The notes beneath the pieces are model-generated. The model worked only from the letters and a program-made list of their open reading frames with translations, had not been told where the DNA came from and did not search any database. This document shows, piece by piece, positions 15,001 through 26,839 of a DNA stretch of 64,000 bases (its first letter is position 1; each line of letters begins with the position of its first letter). The DNA is taken from contig OW121743.1 in NCBI GenBank assembly GCA_933228675.1, positions 113,447,781-113,511,780 of the forward strand, read 5' to 3'. Made by a program: the position numbers and the translations under genes. This DNA is from Stomorhina lunata (taxonomy: Eukaryota > Arthropoda > Insecta > Diptera > Rhiniidae).

Positions 15001-15700
15001 TTTGTTTAAAATTTCAAGATCAATATTTTAAAATTAAATAAACAAATAGAATTATTTTCAAGATCAATTAAGAAGATGGAAAATAGAATAGTTTTTGCTT
15101 CTATTTAAAATTGAAATTTAAAATTTGTTGGTCGTTTTTCATGATTTAAAAGCCCGATATAGACACGTTAAAAGAGCCTATAAATTCAAAAAAATTCATC
15201 AGTATATTGGAATATTAATGTAAAATTTCGGTTAAAAACACAATCCTTGAAAGTAATACCGAATCCATAGGATAAATTATACTCTGAGTTCAACTTTATA
15301 AAGATGATCAGAGCCGAGTTGCAAAAGACTTTATATGGCCTTCAAATCATTGCTAGTCGGAAGTAGTAGAATTTTCAGTTATTTGTACTAATATTCATTC
15401 ATGATAACTATTTGGATCAGCAGTTATTTTCATAGGGTAAGTAACTCGAAAAGAATGAATATTCGGCGAACTCAAATGTCAAATGCTCTATATGAGTTTG
15501 TAGCTAAGAAGTAACCTCAGGATAACATTTTTGATATAAAAGAGAACGAAAATCTATACAACTTATAAACGATCGATATACGATAAGCTCAATCGTAAAA
15601 TGATTGGGTAGTCCATGCATCCACTTTCATCGTAAAGCGTCATATTTATGGTCTCTAACTTATATTTTGAAAGAACTTTGTGAAACCAATTCAAAGAATT
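12030..15700. other. Non-coding stretch with decayed GATC-rich repeats
   Basis: 12100-13150 holds further decayed copies of the 6-8 kb repeat: GAGCTTTATTGATGATCGTA at 12470 and AGCTTAATTGATGATCATAT at 13006, each followed by a TGTAA..C.GATCTTG..TTA block. 13150-15700 looks single-copy. Open frames there (13158-13524, 13786-14079, 14457-14922) have no recognisable motif. A short TCTGTCTGTCT microsatellite is at about 14718. Nothing else supported. Confidence 0.4.
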
Positions 15701-16080
15701 TAATGGTCTTCAAACCTAATTAAACCCATAACTATTAATATTGAGTATTCGCGTCATGATGAACCTAAAAAGAAATCCATTCATATTCTAAATCAATGAA
15801 ATGTACATGGGCAAATCCTGCTCGACGGACGATACATTTGTATGGATTTTATTTTACTTAAATGAATCTCATTGTCGCTTTACACGAGATATCTTTGCAC
15901 AGATTTCGGAGAATTATAACCCATCGTACTTGTTTTTGGGGTAAAAAGATATTCGCTTTTAAGGCGCTGTGACGGACGCTACAAAAAATGACTATTTTCA
16001 ACACGTGTTTGTGTAATTTTTATCAAATTGGTCATAGTTATACAAAAATTGTAAGTACATTGAAGATAGAGGATTACAAA

Positions 16081-16941
16081 CAGGGACCGAAAATAACTGT
16101 TATTTTTGAATTTTTGATTAAAAAAAGCAACCGGAAGGAAATGTCGGAGAATAATACCAAGTATACCATTTTGATAGTCTTGTACGAAATTTTCATAAAA
16201 TGCGATGATTTTTAAAAATCTGATTTATATTTTTTTAGAAAAAAAAATAACAGTTATTTATTGATTTTTATTTTTTTGAGAAAAAATAAATGTTATTTTT
16301 TAACTTTTATTTTTTAGAGCAAAAATAAAAATTATTTTTTAACTTTTATTTTTTCGAGCAAAAATAAAAGTTATTATTTAACTTTTATTTTTTCGAGCAA
16401 AAATAACAGTTATTTTTTACTTTTATTATATCGAGCATAAATAAAAGTTATTTTTTCACTTTTATTTTTTCGAGCAGAAATAAAAGTTATTTTTTTACTT
16501 TTATTTTTTCGAGCAGAAATAAAAGTTGTTTTTGTGTTTTCAACCGTAATTATGATTGCTTTATTAATTTTTGAGCATATGCAAATTATTTTCACTGAAA
16601 AATTATCGTTGTATTAAAATTTTTTTTAATGAATTTATCATGAATTTAAACAAAAATAACTTTTATTTCTGCTCGAAAAAATAAAAGTCAGAAAATAACT
16701 TTTATTTATGCTCGAAATAATAAAAGTCAAAAATAACTGTTATTTTTGCTCGAAAAAATAAAAGTTAAAATATAACTTTTATTTTTGCTTGAAAAAATAA
16801 AAGTAAAAAATAACTGATATTTTTAATCGAAAAAATAAAAATAAAAAAATAACTTTTATTTCTGCTCGAAAAAATAAAAGTCAAAAAATAACTTTTATTT
16901 TCTGACATTTACGATAAAAGTAATAACAGTTACGGTCCCTG
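16081..16941. mobile_element. Foldback-like element with hAT-type ends, copy 2
   Basis: An 861-bp homologue of the element at 5087-5875. Ends are CAGGGACCG (left) and CGGTCCCTG (right); the same 5' unique segment (GATTAAAAAAAGCAACCGGA and onward) is followed by oppositely oriented tandem subrepeats with CGAGCA / TGCTCG. The flanking 8 bp do not match cleanly (ATTACAAA against CTTCAAAC). Sequence right of it (16942-17020) repeats sequence to its left (about 15709-15790), so it sits between copies of a duplicated host segment. Confidence 0.8.
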
Positions 16942-17912
16942 CTTCAAACCTTATTAACCCCACAACTGTTAATATCGAGTATACTCGTAAAAAATCCTTT
17001 CGTATTCTAAATCAATAAATCGGCTGTTTATTTTTTTTTTATCAAATATAAGCTTGAAAGGTCAAATATAAGCTTGTTTAATTTTTTTATCAAATATAAG
17101 CTTGAAAGGTTTGATATGTGAAGACATATCGTCGTGCGCTCTATACGCCAAAAATGCATTTGGAGAAAATCGATCTTGAAGTTTTAACTTAATTTTTCCT
17201 AGAAACTTTAGGATATAATTTGAGATTTTTACACCATATACTTGGCGTATAGATATATAACATATATATAGGATATATAACAAAACAGACACTATTTATT
17301 TCAGAAACTAGACGAGATAGCTGAAAACGCATTGCAGATTTGAAAAATTTAGTGTCGAAAACCTAAAGTCACATCATTAACTTTAAATATGTAAAATGGC
17401 GGATAGAGCAGATAAACTCCAGCAGGACGATATAATGTTGATAACCTTCATATCGATTAGTTTTCGAGATAAGATTTCGGTGGTAAAGCTCAGAAAATTT
17501 TTTTTTGTTAACGAGTTAATGTCGAGGAAGTATTTTTCATAATGTACGTTATCTTAAAATCGGTTCATAAAGGATTTATAGTTCTCAGATCTAAAGGTCT
17601 ATAACTCTCAAAATCAAAAGCTTCTAAGCTTTGCCCATAACAAAGTTTTTAAATGAAAGCGGTTTTAAAGCTCTGTAAAGGGAAACAAGATTTCAAAAAT
17701 CGATGACATATTCTTGACTTGTTCCTACAAAATCAAATATAGTTTCCTAAGCCAGAAGCATTTGACCCTGGGTCAAATGCTTAAGTTCTGTTATGGCTCC
17801 CCTATATATCGGGTTATCCATTTCGTGGTTTCAAAAGTATTGAACTGGTATTCGACATCTTTCAAACTAAGTTCTTAAACCAATTTTTTTCTTTTAAGTT
17901 GATAGTCTGACA

Positions 17913-18790
17913 ATGACGAAATTGGATCGCTTAAGTATATATAAGCATAAAAATTATATACTACAAAAATGGTGATTCTACAACAGCCACATATCGTCCT
18001 TTAAGAAAAGATTATGGTTTACATAATCGTACAACTATGTAAGAAATTTGAAGAGACTGGAGCGGTTACAAATATTGTAAGGCCTGTGCATTATCGTTTC
18101 GCTTGTTCCGCTGAAAATATCGCTGCTGTAAGTGAAAGTGTTGCCGAAGACTCGAATGTGCCGATTCCTCGTCGTTCTCAGAAATTAGGATATGATAACT
18201 GACTTTTTTGCCTGCTATTGAAGAATACGACTTGAAGAATATGTGGTTTCAACGAGACAGTCCCACATGCCACACAACTCGAGCGAATATGGCTTTATTG
18301 CAGGAGACATTTCCTTGCTGCGTAATTTCTCGTCGTGGAGATATAAACTGGCCATCAAGATGTGATAACCGACTTCCTTGCCTGCTATTGAAGAATGCTA
18401 CTTGAAGAATATGTGGTTTCAACAAGACAGTGCTACATGCCACACAAATCTAGCGAATATGGCTTTATTGCAAGAGACATTACCTGGTCGCGTAATTTCT
18501 CGTCGTGGCGATATCAACTGGCCACCAAGATATGATAACCGACTTTCTTGTCTGCTAGTGAAGAATACGACTTGAGGAATATGTAGTTTCAACAAGACAG
18601 TGCCACATGCCACACAACTCTAGCGAATATGGCTTTATTGCAAGAGACACTTCCTGGCCGCGTAATTTCTCGTCGTGGCAAAATGCAACCAACATTCGTC
18701 AAGTTATGGCTGAAATACCGAAATACTGTAATACAATGCTTGCAATATTTCGCATGGTGGTCATTTAAATGCTGAAGTGTTTCACACAAA
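17913..18790 (+). pseudogene. Mariner-like transposase remnant with internal triplication
   Basis: Recognisable pieces in order: ATG at 17913; YYKNGDST..LRKDYGLHN of the N-terminal helix-turn-helix region; after a stop and frame change, KKFEETGAVTNIVRPVHYRF and ENIAAVSESVAED...IPRRSQKLG (about 18044-18190); then a jump directly to the LPAIEEYDLKNMWFQ / CHTT / GRVISRRGDINWP catalytic-core segment. The central part with the first catalytic Asp is deleted, and the core segment is present three times (see 18194-18690). The C-terminal tail is frameshifted. Non-functional. Confidence 0.85.
18194..18690 (+). repeat. 170-bp tandem triplication inside transposase
   Basis: Units start at GATAAC at 18194, 18364 and 18534, an exact 170-bp period. 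Each carries the transposase segment from LPAIEE through ISRRGDINWP. Units differ at scattered sites (for example CAACGAGACAGT against CAACAAGACAGT). The third unit stops at about 18680 and runs into the transposase C-terminal region. The joints fall at ATATGATAAC-like sequence, consistent with microhomology. Confidence 0.85.
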
Positions 18791-18899
18791 CTTTATAATA
18801 AAGAAGAAATATCATGAAAAAAAATATTTTTTTATTTGTGTTTTATTTACGTTCACTTTTGAAACCGCAAAATGGATAACCCAATACTTTTATAAAATT

Positions 18900-21800
18900 T
18901 TGTCCCTCTATCTCTTACATTTGACGGACTCAACTCCCTAACTTTTTGGTATTTTTGTGTTTCCGTAAGTTTTTATATGGGAGCTATGGTCAAATTGTGA
19001 CAAAATTTTGTAAACTGGCTTGGATTGACATAAAACTTCCGGCTGACCTGTGAACCCATTTCGCCCAATTTCAATACTAAAATTTTCCAAGAAATGAAGA
19101 ATATTTTTTGTCAAATTTCAGTGACCTAGCTCCTTTTGTATAGGCCGGCCCTATCATGCCGAAAACAGATAGACGGATATTGCTCAATCGTTTTAGACTT
19201 CAATAAGAAATCAAGCGGAATGACAATCTTAAAATACCTTTTATGATGGTGGATATAAATATGGGCCCATAGGTGAATTGCGGAAGAATTTACTTTCTGC
19301 TAAATTGAATTTTTTTGTAACTTTTATGAAAAAAAATTTAGAAAAAATTTATAAATTTGAATAGAATATTTTGACCTTTTTTGCAAAAAAGTCGTATTAC
19401 TTAAAAAAAAAAATCACTGGATGTTGCAGTTCTAAGTAGTTAACAGAATTGTTCTCAGGTTAATATTCCATCTGGATTCGATCATATGACTTACAAAAAT
19501 CAATGCCATAAACCGGTTGGTATTTTTTGGCTCATCTATGTATGTTCCATTTTCTTTTTTAATCATCAAATATTTTAGTTGCTTAACATTTGTATGAATT
19601 AAATGAGAATTATATTACTCCAGAATTATTTTACTCCATTTTAACTACTTCACATATTTTCCGATTTTGTTCTAAAATTTTTGTTAAATATATTTACTTC
19701 ATGAGTGTCTTAGTGATCTAGTGGGTAGTGTCCTAGACTGCATGCGCGGGATTGTGATTTCAATTCCTTTGATTTGCATTACACCAAGCATATGGTTTTC
19801 GTCAGACCGTTCGAAGAATTGAAATTAAAATCAACTTATATTGTCATTTAAAATAAATAAATATTTTCTACTATTCGCCACATAATCCATTCATCATTAT
19901 TTTTTATCAATACTAGAAATTTCAGCCTTAACTTATTGCCAATTTTTTTAAATAATTTCCCAAGTTCTTAACACACTGTTTGGCCAAAATTTTGCTCAAC
20001 TCTCTTTATAATTTTCCTAAAAAAAAAAATAATAATAAAATCTCAGTATTTCTATGACTACTGGGTTACTGGACCTCAAAATAAAGTAAAAGAAAAATGA
20101 TAAAGTAAAAAATATACGCTCCCATTTAATTTAAAAAAAGTACTCGCTTCTACTTTTTTACGCGTAAAATAAATCCCACTCAGTTTTGAAAGTACATTAA
20201 AACTCTCAGTTGTAGTAAAAAAAATGAAAAAACTACAAAAGTCCTTTTTAAAAAGTGAACAAATATATAAAAATTATTTCCCTTCATAACCTTTGTCCCC
20301 ATAGTTTTAACCTCCCCATTTCCTGTTTGTAAGAGAAATAAAAAAATTCCCTGAAAAAAATCCCTTTACTTAAATGCAGGGGTAATTTCAAGTACAATTT
20401 TTTTGTGTTACCCATATTTTCCTATAACTCCCGTCAAGTCGTTTTTTTTCACTTTTTACATTTCACTGTTGTTTTCAATATTTGAGTGAATTGTGGTTTG
20501 TTGGTATGGTTTTCTGGCTGCCATAGTAGCCAAGTCCACAGCAACAACAACAACATCAACAGCGATAACGATGACGACGACATTGATGAAAAAAATACCA
20601 ACCACCACCATTTATACAACCACAAATGAAAAGCCAAAGAAAAGGGGAAATCGCTCCAAAAAAAAAAATGGGAAAAATAAAAATATATTTTTTTAAAAAA
20701 ATTTCCCACTTTCCAGTGGAATGGAAGAAATGAGCGGATTTTTTATTTCGAAAGGCCTTAAGCGTTTACAACAACAGAAAAATAAAAAAAAATACTCATA
20801 CATTTGAGGGTTGGTTTTTGAACAGAAAAAAATTCTTCCCAACTCTGGCAATACACAACGTACGCTCTTGTAAATATTTCCCTTGTACGCGAAGGAAATT
20901 TGTAAATGAATGAATAAAATGTAATGGGATATTTTTTTTTTTCGTTGTGGGAATTTTTTTCCAACTTCTTGGCATTTGGTTTTTGAGTGACAACTTGCTG
21001 GATGTTAGCTCTAAAAATGAGTGTTTGTGTGTTGAATAGCTAAAGAAGAGTCCTTTTATTTGTTGGCAAGGACTATTGCTGTCTTTATTTTTCCTGTGAG
21101 TGTCCTGTTTGTGGATGGATGAGTGAGTGTGTATAATTCCTTAAATGTGGCCAAATATCTTTTGAGACTCCTTCCCAACAAACATTGCTGTTGTTGTTGT
21201 TGTAGTTCTATGCATTCATAAACATTTGATAAACCAAGTTATAATTGCTCGGTTGTGGATACACGCAACAACAACAACAACGAGAATAGCAGCCAAACAA
21301 TTTTCCTTTTTTTTTCCTTCACTCATTTTGGTGTTTGTCAGTGTGGCCACTATGGAAAAATTGACGTATAGCAGTGGTTTTTCTAATGTTTCGAGTTTTC
21401 CATAAATATCTTGGTATGTGTTTGCAATAGAGAATCATTGTAAATGTGTGGGAGAACATTTCCTCTTTTGCCATCTTGTTCTTGTTAGTAAAATTTATTC
21501 TTCATTTGGGTATTCCAATGTGGCCAAGTGACAACCCCTTCTTTTTTTTTTTGGACGATTTTGTTTCCAAAAAAATCTAAAAAAAGCCACAACTCGACAA
21601 CTGTGTGGAGTTCCGCAAAAGACACAAAAATTGTTTATTTCAGACTCCTCACCTTCATTAAAGATTGACTCATATAGAATATCTCTTGTGTGTGTGTTTT
21701 ATGATTATAAACGTTTGTGTGGGAGTGTGTGAGTGTGTTTTAGCTGCTAAAAGTAAATTTATTTATTTATTTTTAGTAAATTTTACATATGGATGTGTGT

Positions 21801-23230
21801 ATGTGTGAATGTATTTTACCTTTTTCACATTTAGCTATTTGGCCTTCTGTTTTATGTAGATTGTGGGCTTTAAAATTGGTTTTGGTTGCTGTTTTATGTG
21901 GGCAGCCAAAATTTGGGTACTTTATCTATTTTTTTTTTTCACATTAAAGGACATTTAATTAGCTTACATGGATAACCCAGTAAACTGATTTAATGGACTT
22001 TAATATACTTTCGGTGATAAATTTAATTACATTCCCCAAAAAAAAAAAAGGATTTCTTAAAGGATTTCTTTTAAACCGGTACAAAATATCTAAAGTTGTT
22101 CCAAGGAAGAGCTTTAATAGAACTACTGAATTAGTAGAATTGCTTTATAACTTTTAATTTTGAATTCGGAAACAAGGAAATATAAAAAGTTTGAGGACAA
22201 AAAAGTATTTGAAAGATCTCTATGTTGAGGAATTACATAAAATTATCTAAGTAGCTTTTAGAATCATTGAGAGGTGATAATTTTTATTATTAACTAACAC
22301 TGAAAGCATGACCACTACATATGCGATGTCTTCTGCTTGTACTAAGAAAATATATTATAGAAAGAAGCTCAGATTTAGAAGTAAAGGGTGTCCAAAATTG
22401 AGGTATCATATTAGTTTTAAGTACCTTTTTTGGTTAATGAAATGTAAATTTTTTGGGTCATGTGACTCGCTGATTAGGCTCGCTCCCAACCTTTGGTCAA
22501 AATTAAAAATCACGTTATTTTTTAAGAAAATAATAAAGTTTTTTTTTTGGTGTCAAGAGATTCCAAGAGTTATCTAAGTTATTACATCCATAAAAAATAA
22601 GGTGTTTTGTGGTTTTTGGACCGCAAAAATTATGGTACGACATTTTTTGAAAACGAATATGTAAGTAAGGTTAGGATCAATCAAAATTTCTATACGGAGA
22701 TGAACCGAACCATATTGTAACAAGAAATCAATGCGACTTTTCAAAACGACCATATGGCAAATAAATATATAGAAGTACATTCAAATCTCGATCTTACGAT
22801 CAGTACTATCCAAAGTTTATATTTGAAGACTTTATTTTGAAAGTCGAATAAGTCCATATTTCAAAAAATGAAGTTAACGATGGGGAAAGATTCTGCAATT
22901 GTGGATCTATGCGAAAAATAATTAATTTTAAATTTACAAAACCTACCAAAATATTGACAGTCAAACATTTTGAAGTTAATGATTTGATATAAACTTTTAT
23001 CTTGAAAGTGATTTAAGTCAACTTTAAGAAATTACTCAAACAAAATAAAAATTTCAAAGAAAATATTTCTTTAAAGAAAATAGTTTTTTTTTTTTTATTT
23101 GAAAGTGGGTTAAGTCCAATGCATTTTAAATTCTAAAAAAAAATATTTACTCGAACAGAGTAAAAGTTAAACTTATTTTCATAGCAGCATGAGTCTAAGA
23201 TTGTTTTAATTGATATTTGAAAATATTTGC
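18900..23230. other. Mostly single-copy non-coding stretch
   Basis: No gene recognised. 20490-20600 and 21180-21290 carry CAA/TTG-type trinucleotide microsatellites, and 21690-21810 is GT/TG-rich. Open frames such as 20449-20993 and 22308-22577 translate low-complexity sequence or lack motifs. 20400-21950 has the mixed, less repetitive look of possible enhancer DNA. A possible SINE fragment lies at 19705-19795. Confidence 0.4.
19705..19795 (+). repeat. Possible tRNA-derived SINE fragment
   Basis: TGATCTAGTGGGTAGTGTCC resembles a pol III A box, and about 35 bp later GATTTCAATTCC resembles a degenerate B box. No matching copy elsewhere in the window and no clear 3' tail or target duplication, so it is only a suggestion. 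Confidence 0.3.
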
Positions 23231-23254
23231 AATTTTGCAGAATAATTTTTGATT

Positions 23255-25012
23255 TTTCAAAAATTTACTTTTTATAAGAAATTTTTCAAAAAGTTACTTT
23301 TTATAGGAAATTTTTCAAAAATTTACTTTTTATAGGAAATTTTTCAAAAATTATCTTTTTATAAGAAATTTTTTAAAAATTTACTTTTTATAGGAAATTT
23401 TTTAAAAATTTGCTTTTTATAGGAAATTTTTCAAAAATTTACTATTTATAGGAAATTTTTCAAAAATTATCTTTTTATAAGAAATTTTTCAAAAATTTAC
23501 TTTTTATAGGAAATTTTTCAAAAATTATCTTTTTATAAGAAATTATTAAAAAATTTACTTTTTATAGGAAATTTTTCAAAAATTTATTTTTTATATGAAA
23601 TTTTTCAAAAATTTACTTTTTATAGGAAATTTTTCAAAAATTTACTTTTTATAGGAAATTTTTCAAAAATTTACTTTTTATAAGAAATTTTTCAAAAATT
23701 TACTTTTTATAAGAAATTTTTCAAAAATTTACTTTTTATAGGAAATTTTCAAAAATTTACTTTTTATAGGAAATTTTTCAAAAATTTACTTTTTATAGGA
23801 AATTTTTCAAAAATTTACTTTTTATAGGAAATTTTTCAAAAATTTACTTTTTATAGGAAATTTTTCAAAAATTAACTTTTTATACGAAATTTTTCAAAAA
23901 TTAACTTTTTATATGAAATTTTTCATAAATTTGTTTTTTAAAGAAAATTATTAAAAAATTTACTTTTTATAGGAAATTTTTCAAAAATTTACTTTTTATA
24001 GGAAATTTTTCAAAAATTTGCTTTTTAAAGGAATTTTTTAAAAAATTTACTTTTTATAGGAAAATTTTCAAAAATTTACTTTTTATAGGAAATTTTTCAA
24101 AAATTAACTTTTTATATGAAATTTTTCATAAATTTGTTTTTTAAAGAAAATTATTAAAAAATTTACTTTTTATAGGAAATTTTTCAAAAATTTACTTTTT
24201 ATAGGAAATTTTTCAAAAATTTACTTTTTATAGGAAATTTTTAAAAATTTACTTTTTATAGGAAATTGTTCAAAAATTTACTTTTTATAGGAAATTTTTC
24301 AAAAATTTACTTTTTATAGGAAATTTTTCAAAAATTTACTTTTTATAGGAAATTTTTCAAAAATTTACTTTTTACAGGAAATTTTTCAAAAATTATCTTT
24401 TTATAGAATTTGTTCAAAAATTTGCATTTTGTAGGAAATTTTTCAAAAATTTACCTTTTATAGAAAATTTTTCAAAAATATACTTTTTATAGGAAATTTT
24501 TTAAAAATTTACTTTTGATAGGAAAATTTTTTAAAATTTACTTTTTATAGAAAATTTTTAAAAATTTACTTTTTTAGAAAATTTTTAAAAATTTACTTTT
24601 TATAGAAAATTTTTAAAAATTTACTTTTTTAGAAAATTTTTAAAAATTTACTTTTTATAGGAAATTTTTCAAAAATTTACTTTTTATAGGAAATTTTTCA
24701 AAAATTTACTTTTTATAGGAAATTTTTCAAAAATTTACTTTTTACAGGAAATTTTTTCAAAAATTTACTTTTTATAGGAAATTTTTTAAAAATTTACTTT
24801 TTATAGGAAAATTTTTTAAAATTTCCTTTTTATAGAAAATTTTTAAAAATTTACTTTTTATAGAAAATTTTTAAAAATTTACTTTTAATAGAACATTTTT
24901 ATTTTAAAGGAAAGTTTTCAAAAATTTACTTTTTATAGGAAATTTTTTAAAAATGTACTTGTTATTTTTTTCAAAAATTTAGTTTTTGTAGGAAATTTTT
25001 AAAAAATTTATG
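23255..25012. repeat. 29-bp AT-rich satellite array
   Basis: About 60 tandem units of period 29 bp, with the core TATAGGAAATTTTTCAAAAA followed by TTTACTTTT. Units are homogeneous in the middle and decay toward both ends; near 24560-24640 some units shorten to ~25 bp. It encodes nothing. The TATAG..AAATTTTT core resembles the arrays further right. Confidence 0.95.
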
Positions 25013-25925
25013 GACCGCTTTCAAAATAAGGTCTTCATTTTATAGAGTTTTTTGAAACTTGTACACGATTTAATGTATACAATTTACTTAATAACCAAAT
25101 ACACTGTATTTCGGATATTGATTTAATAAAATAAAATATCAGCTCTTGATCGGTTAAGATTAAGTACGATTATTACTTTTGCTCTCGGATGGCTAACTAG
25201 GGAATTGTATAAAAGAATGATTCGATTGTCCAACTAAAAGCCTGATTGGTCTTTTAGTCGATTAATTACAGTTTAAGTAATAAACCGTTGGGATCAAATC
25301 TTCGGCTCTCGGTCAGCTCACTACAGATCTTCAATCCCATAACTTAAATACTTAGGAACTTCGTCGGTTAACTTAAGGTAAAATAATAACCCGATCAGCT
25401 GTTCTATACGGATCTAGAATACAATCAAAATACTGGAATAAGATTATATTGCTGGCTATCTGTTGACTCCGATTATAACCTGACTTGATTAATACTAAGA
25501 TCAGCTAACCTATTGGGGTTCATGTCTTATAGCGTCACCTAAAATGGAAAAGGGCGTAACTAACACAAAAAATAATTTTAATTTTTTTTGATCGATTGAT
25601 ACAGCACGAAAAATACATCTATCCATATAATTTTGTATGCATATGGTCCAAAACAACGATATAAATGCTTGAAGAATTATTGACTAAATAAGAATTATGT
25701 GTGTAAATAAAGTAGCAAAACATAAATAAAAAATTTTTCATTGTAGGGAATTTTGTATAATCACGTTACAAACTTTTTTAAGCATTGTATTTCACATTCA
25801 GTAGCAGAGGGTTAATCATGTACTCATTTATGGCCCACATAAACAACAAAATGTCATCTCTGAGAAAGTTCGATATAAATCCAGAAAAGTTTTAAAAAAA
25901 TGTCAGTGAAATTTTACAAAATTTA
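25013..25925. other. Non-coding stretch, nothing recognised
   Basis: 25150-25500 is relatively GC-rich for the window, with several GATCAGCT / CGGTTAA-like words, but has no long frame and no clear repeat period. 25500-25925 is plain AT-rich sequence leading to the mariner-like element. Confidence 0.4.
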
Positions 25926-25927
25926 TA

Positions 25928-26834
25928 TCGGGTGGTTAAATTTCAAGGGCCGATGTTGATTCTGAATAACACACAAACTATTTAGGAACTTATTGCAATT
26001 TTACTTTATAATGATATATTGGTATTACTCAATTATGTATGGAACAAAATATAGGCCAAATGGGCGCCGCGACCACGGCGGCACACCTCCATCCGATGGT
26101 CCAAATTTTCGATTACCCTGAGGAATAATGGAGGTTCGATGTCGTTAATGTGCCGAATTATCTCATCCTTTAGCTCTTGAATTGTTGCTGGCTTATCGAC
26201 GTACACCTTTTCTTTCAAATAACCCCAAAGAAAAAAGTCCAACGGTGTCAAATCACATGATCTTGGCGGCCAATTGACATCGCCAATACGTGAGATAACA
26301 CGGCCGTCGAATTTGTTGCGTAAAAGAGCCATTGTTTCGTTAGCTGTGTGGCAAGTGGCACCGTCCTGCTGAAACCACATATCGTCCACATCCATATCTT
26401 CCAATTCGGGCCATAAAAAGTTCGTTATCATCTAACGATAGCGAACGCCATTCACAGTAACTGCCTGACCGGCCTCATTTTGGAAAAAATACGGTTCGAT
26501 GATGTCGTCAGCCCATAAACAGCACCAAACAGTCACTCTTAGTGAGTGCAATGGTTTTTCGACAATCACTCTTGGATTCTCATTCGCCCAAATGCGGCAA
26601 TTCTGTTTATTGACGAATCCACTGAGGTGAAAATGTACCGATATGCATTTTGATTTGAAGGCCCATTTTCATAATAAGTCTGGATAACTTTAACCCGTTG
26701 TTGGATTGTGTATCTCTCCATGGTTAAAATTGAGTAAGTCTGAGATAGAGAAATGTCAAATAAAATTCGGAAAAAAACGTGGCGTTTAGGTGTGGTTCAC
26801 ATTCAACATCGGCCCTTACAATTTAACCACCCTT
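25928..26834 (-). mobile_element. Internally deleted DD41D-type mariner-like element
   Basis: 907 bp bounded by TA at 25926-25927 and 26835-26836. Terminal inverted repeats of ~37 bp: GGGTGGTTAAATTTCAAGGG on the left and, inverted on the right, GGGTGGTTAAATTGTAAGGG, both continuing into CCGATGTTGA. The transposase remnant runs on the minus strand. Spacing of the last two catalytic Asp residues (41 residues between) fits the DD41D mariner group (rosa-type, from memory). Confidence 0.9.
26033..26721 (-). pseudogene. DD41D mariner-like transposase, deleted and stopped
   Basis: Starts MERYTIQQRVKVIQTYYENG at 26721, runs to NQNAYR, then breaks: the next recognisable stretch (HFHLSGFVNKQNCRIW) is in another frame, so most of the helix-turn-helix region and the first catalytic Asp are missing. 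The frame continues through VTVWC, YFFQNEAGQAV and VNGVRYR, where a TAG interrupts it. After that, 132 open residues (26431-26033) hold MWFQQDGATCHT with catalytic Asp 2, GDVNWPPRSCDLTPLDFFLW with Asp 3, the WGYLKEKVY motif and a C-terminal FHT. Inactive, but sequence is still close to intact relatives. Confidence 0.92.
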
Positions 26835-26839
26835 TATAA

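Larger units (their letters stand above)
17809..18884 (+). mobile_element. Decayed mariner-like element, GGGTTATCC termini
   Basis: Terminal inverted repeats TCGGGTTATCCATTTCGTGG (left) and, inverted on the right, TTGGGTTATCCATTTTGCGG, continuing into TTTCAAAAGT. TA dinucleotides at 17807-17808 and 18885-18886 fit the mariner/Tc1 target. About 1.08 kb, shorter than a full 1.2-1.3 kb element. It contains a broken plus-strand transposase. Confidence 0.85.

Noticed and set aside
21970..22010. CCCAGTAAACTG as a further CCCARYAAA element end
   Set aside because: No inverted partner end could be found at a plausible distance.
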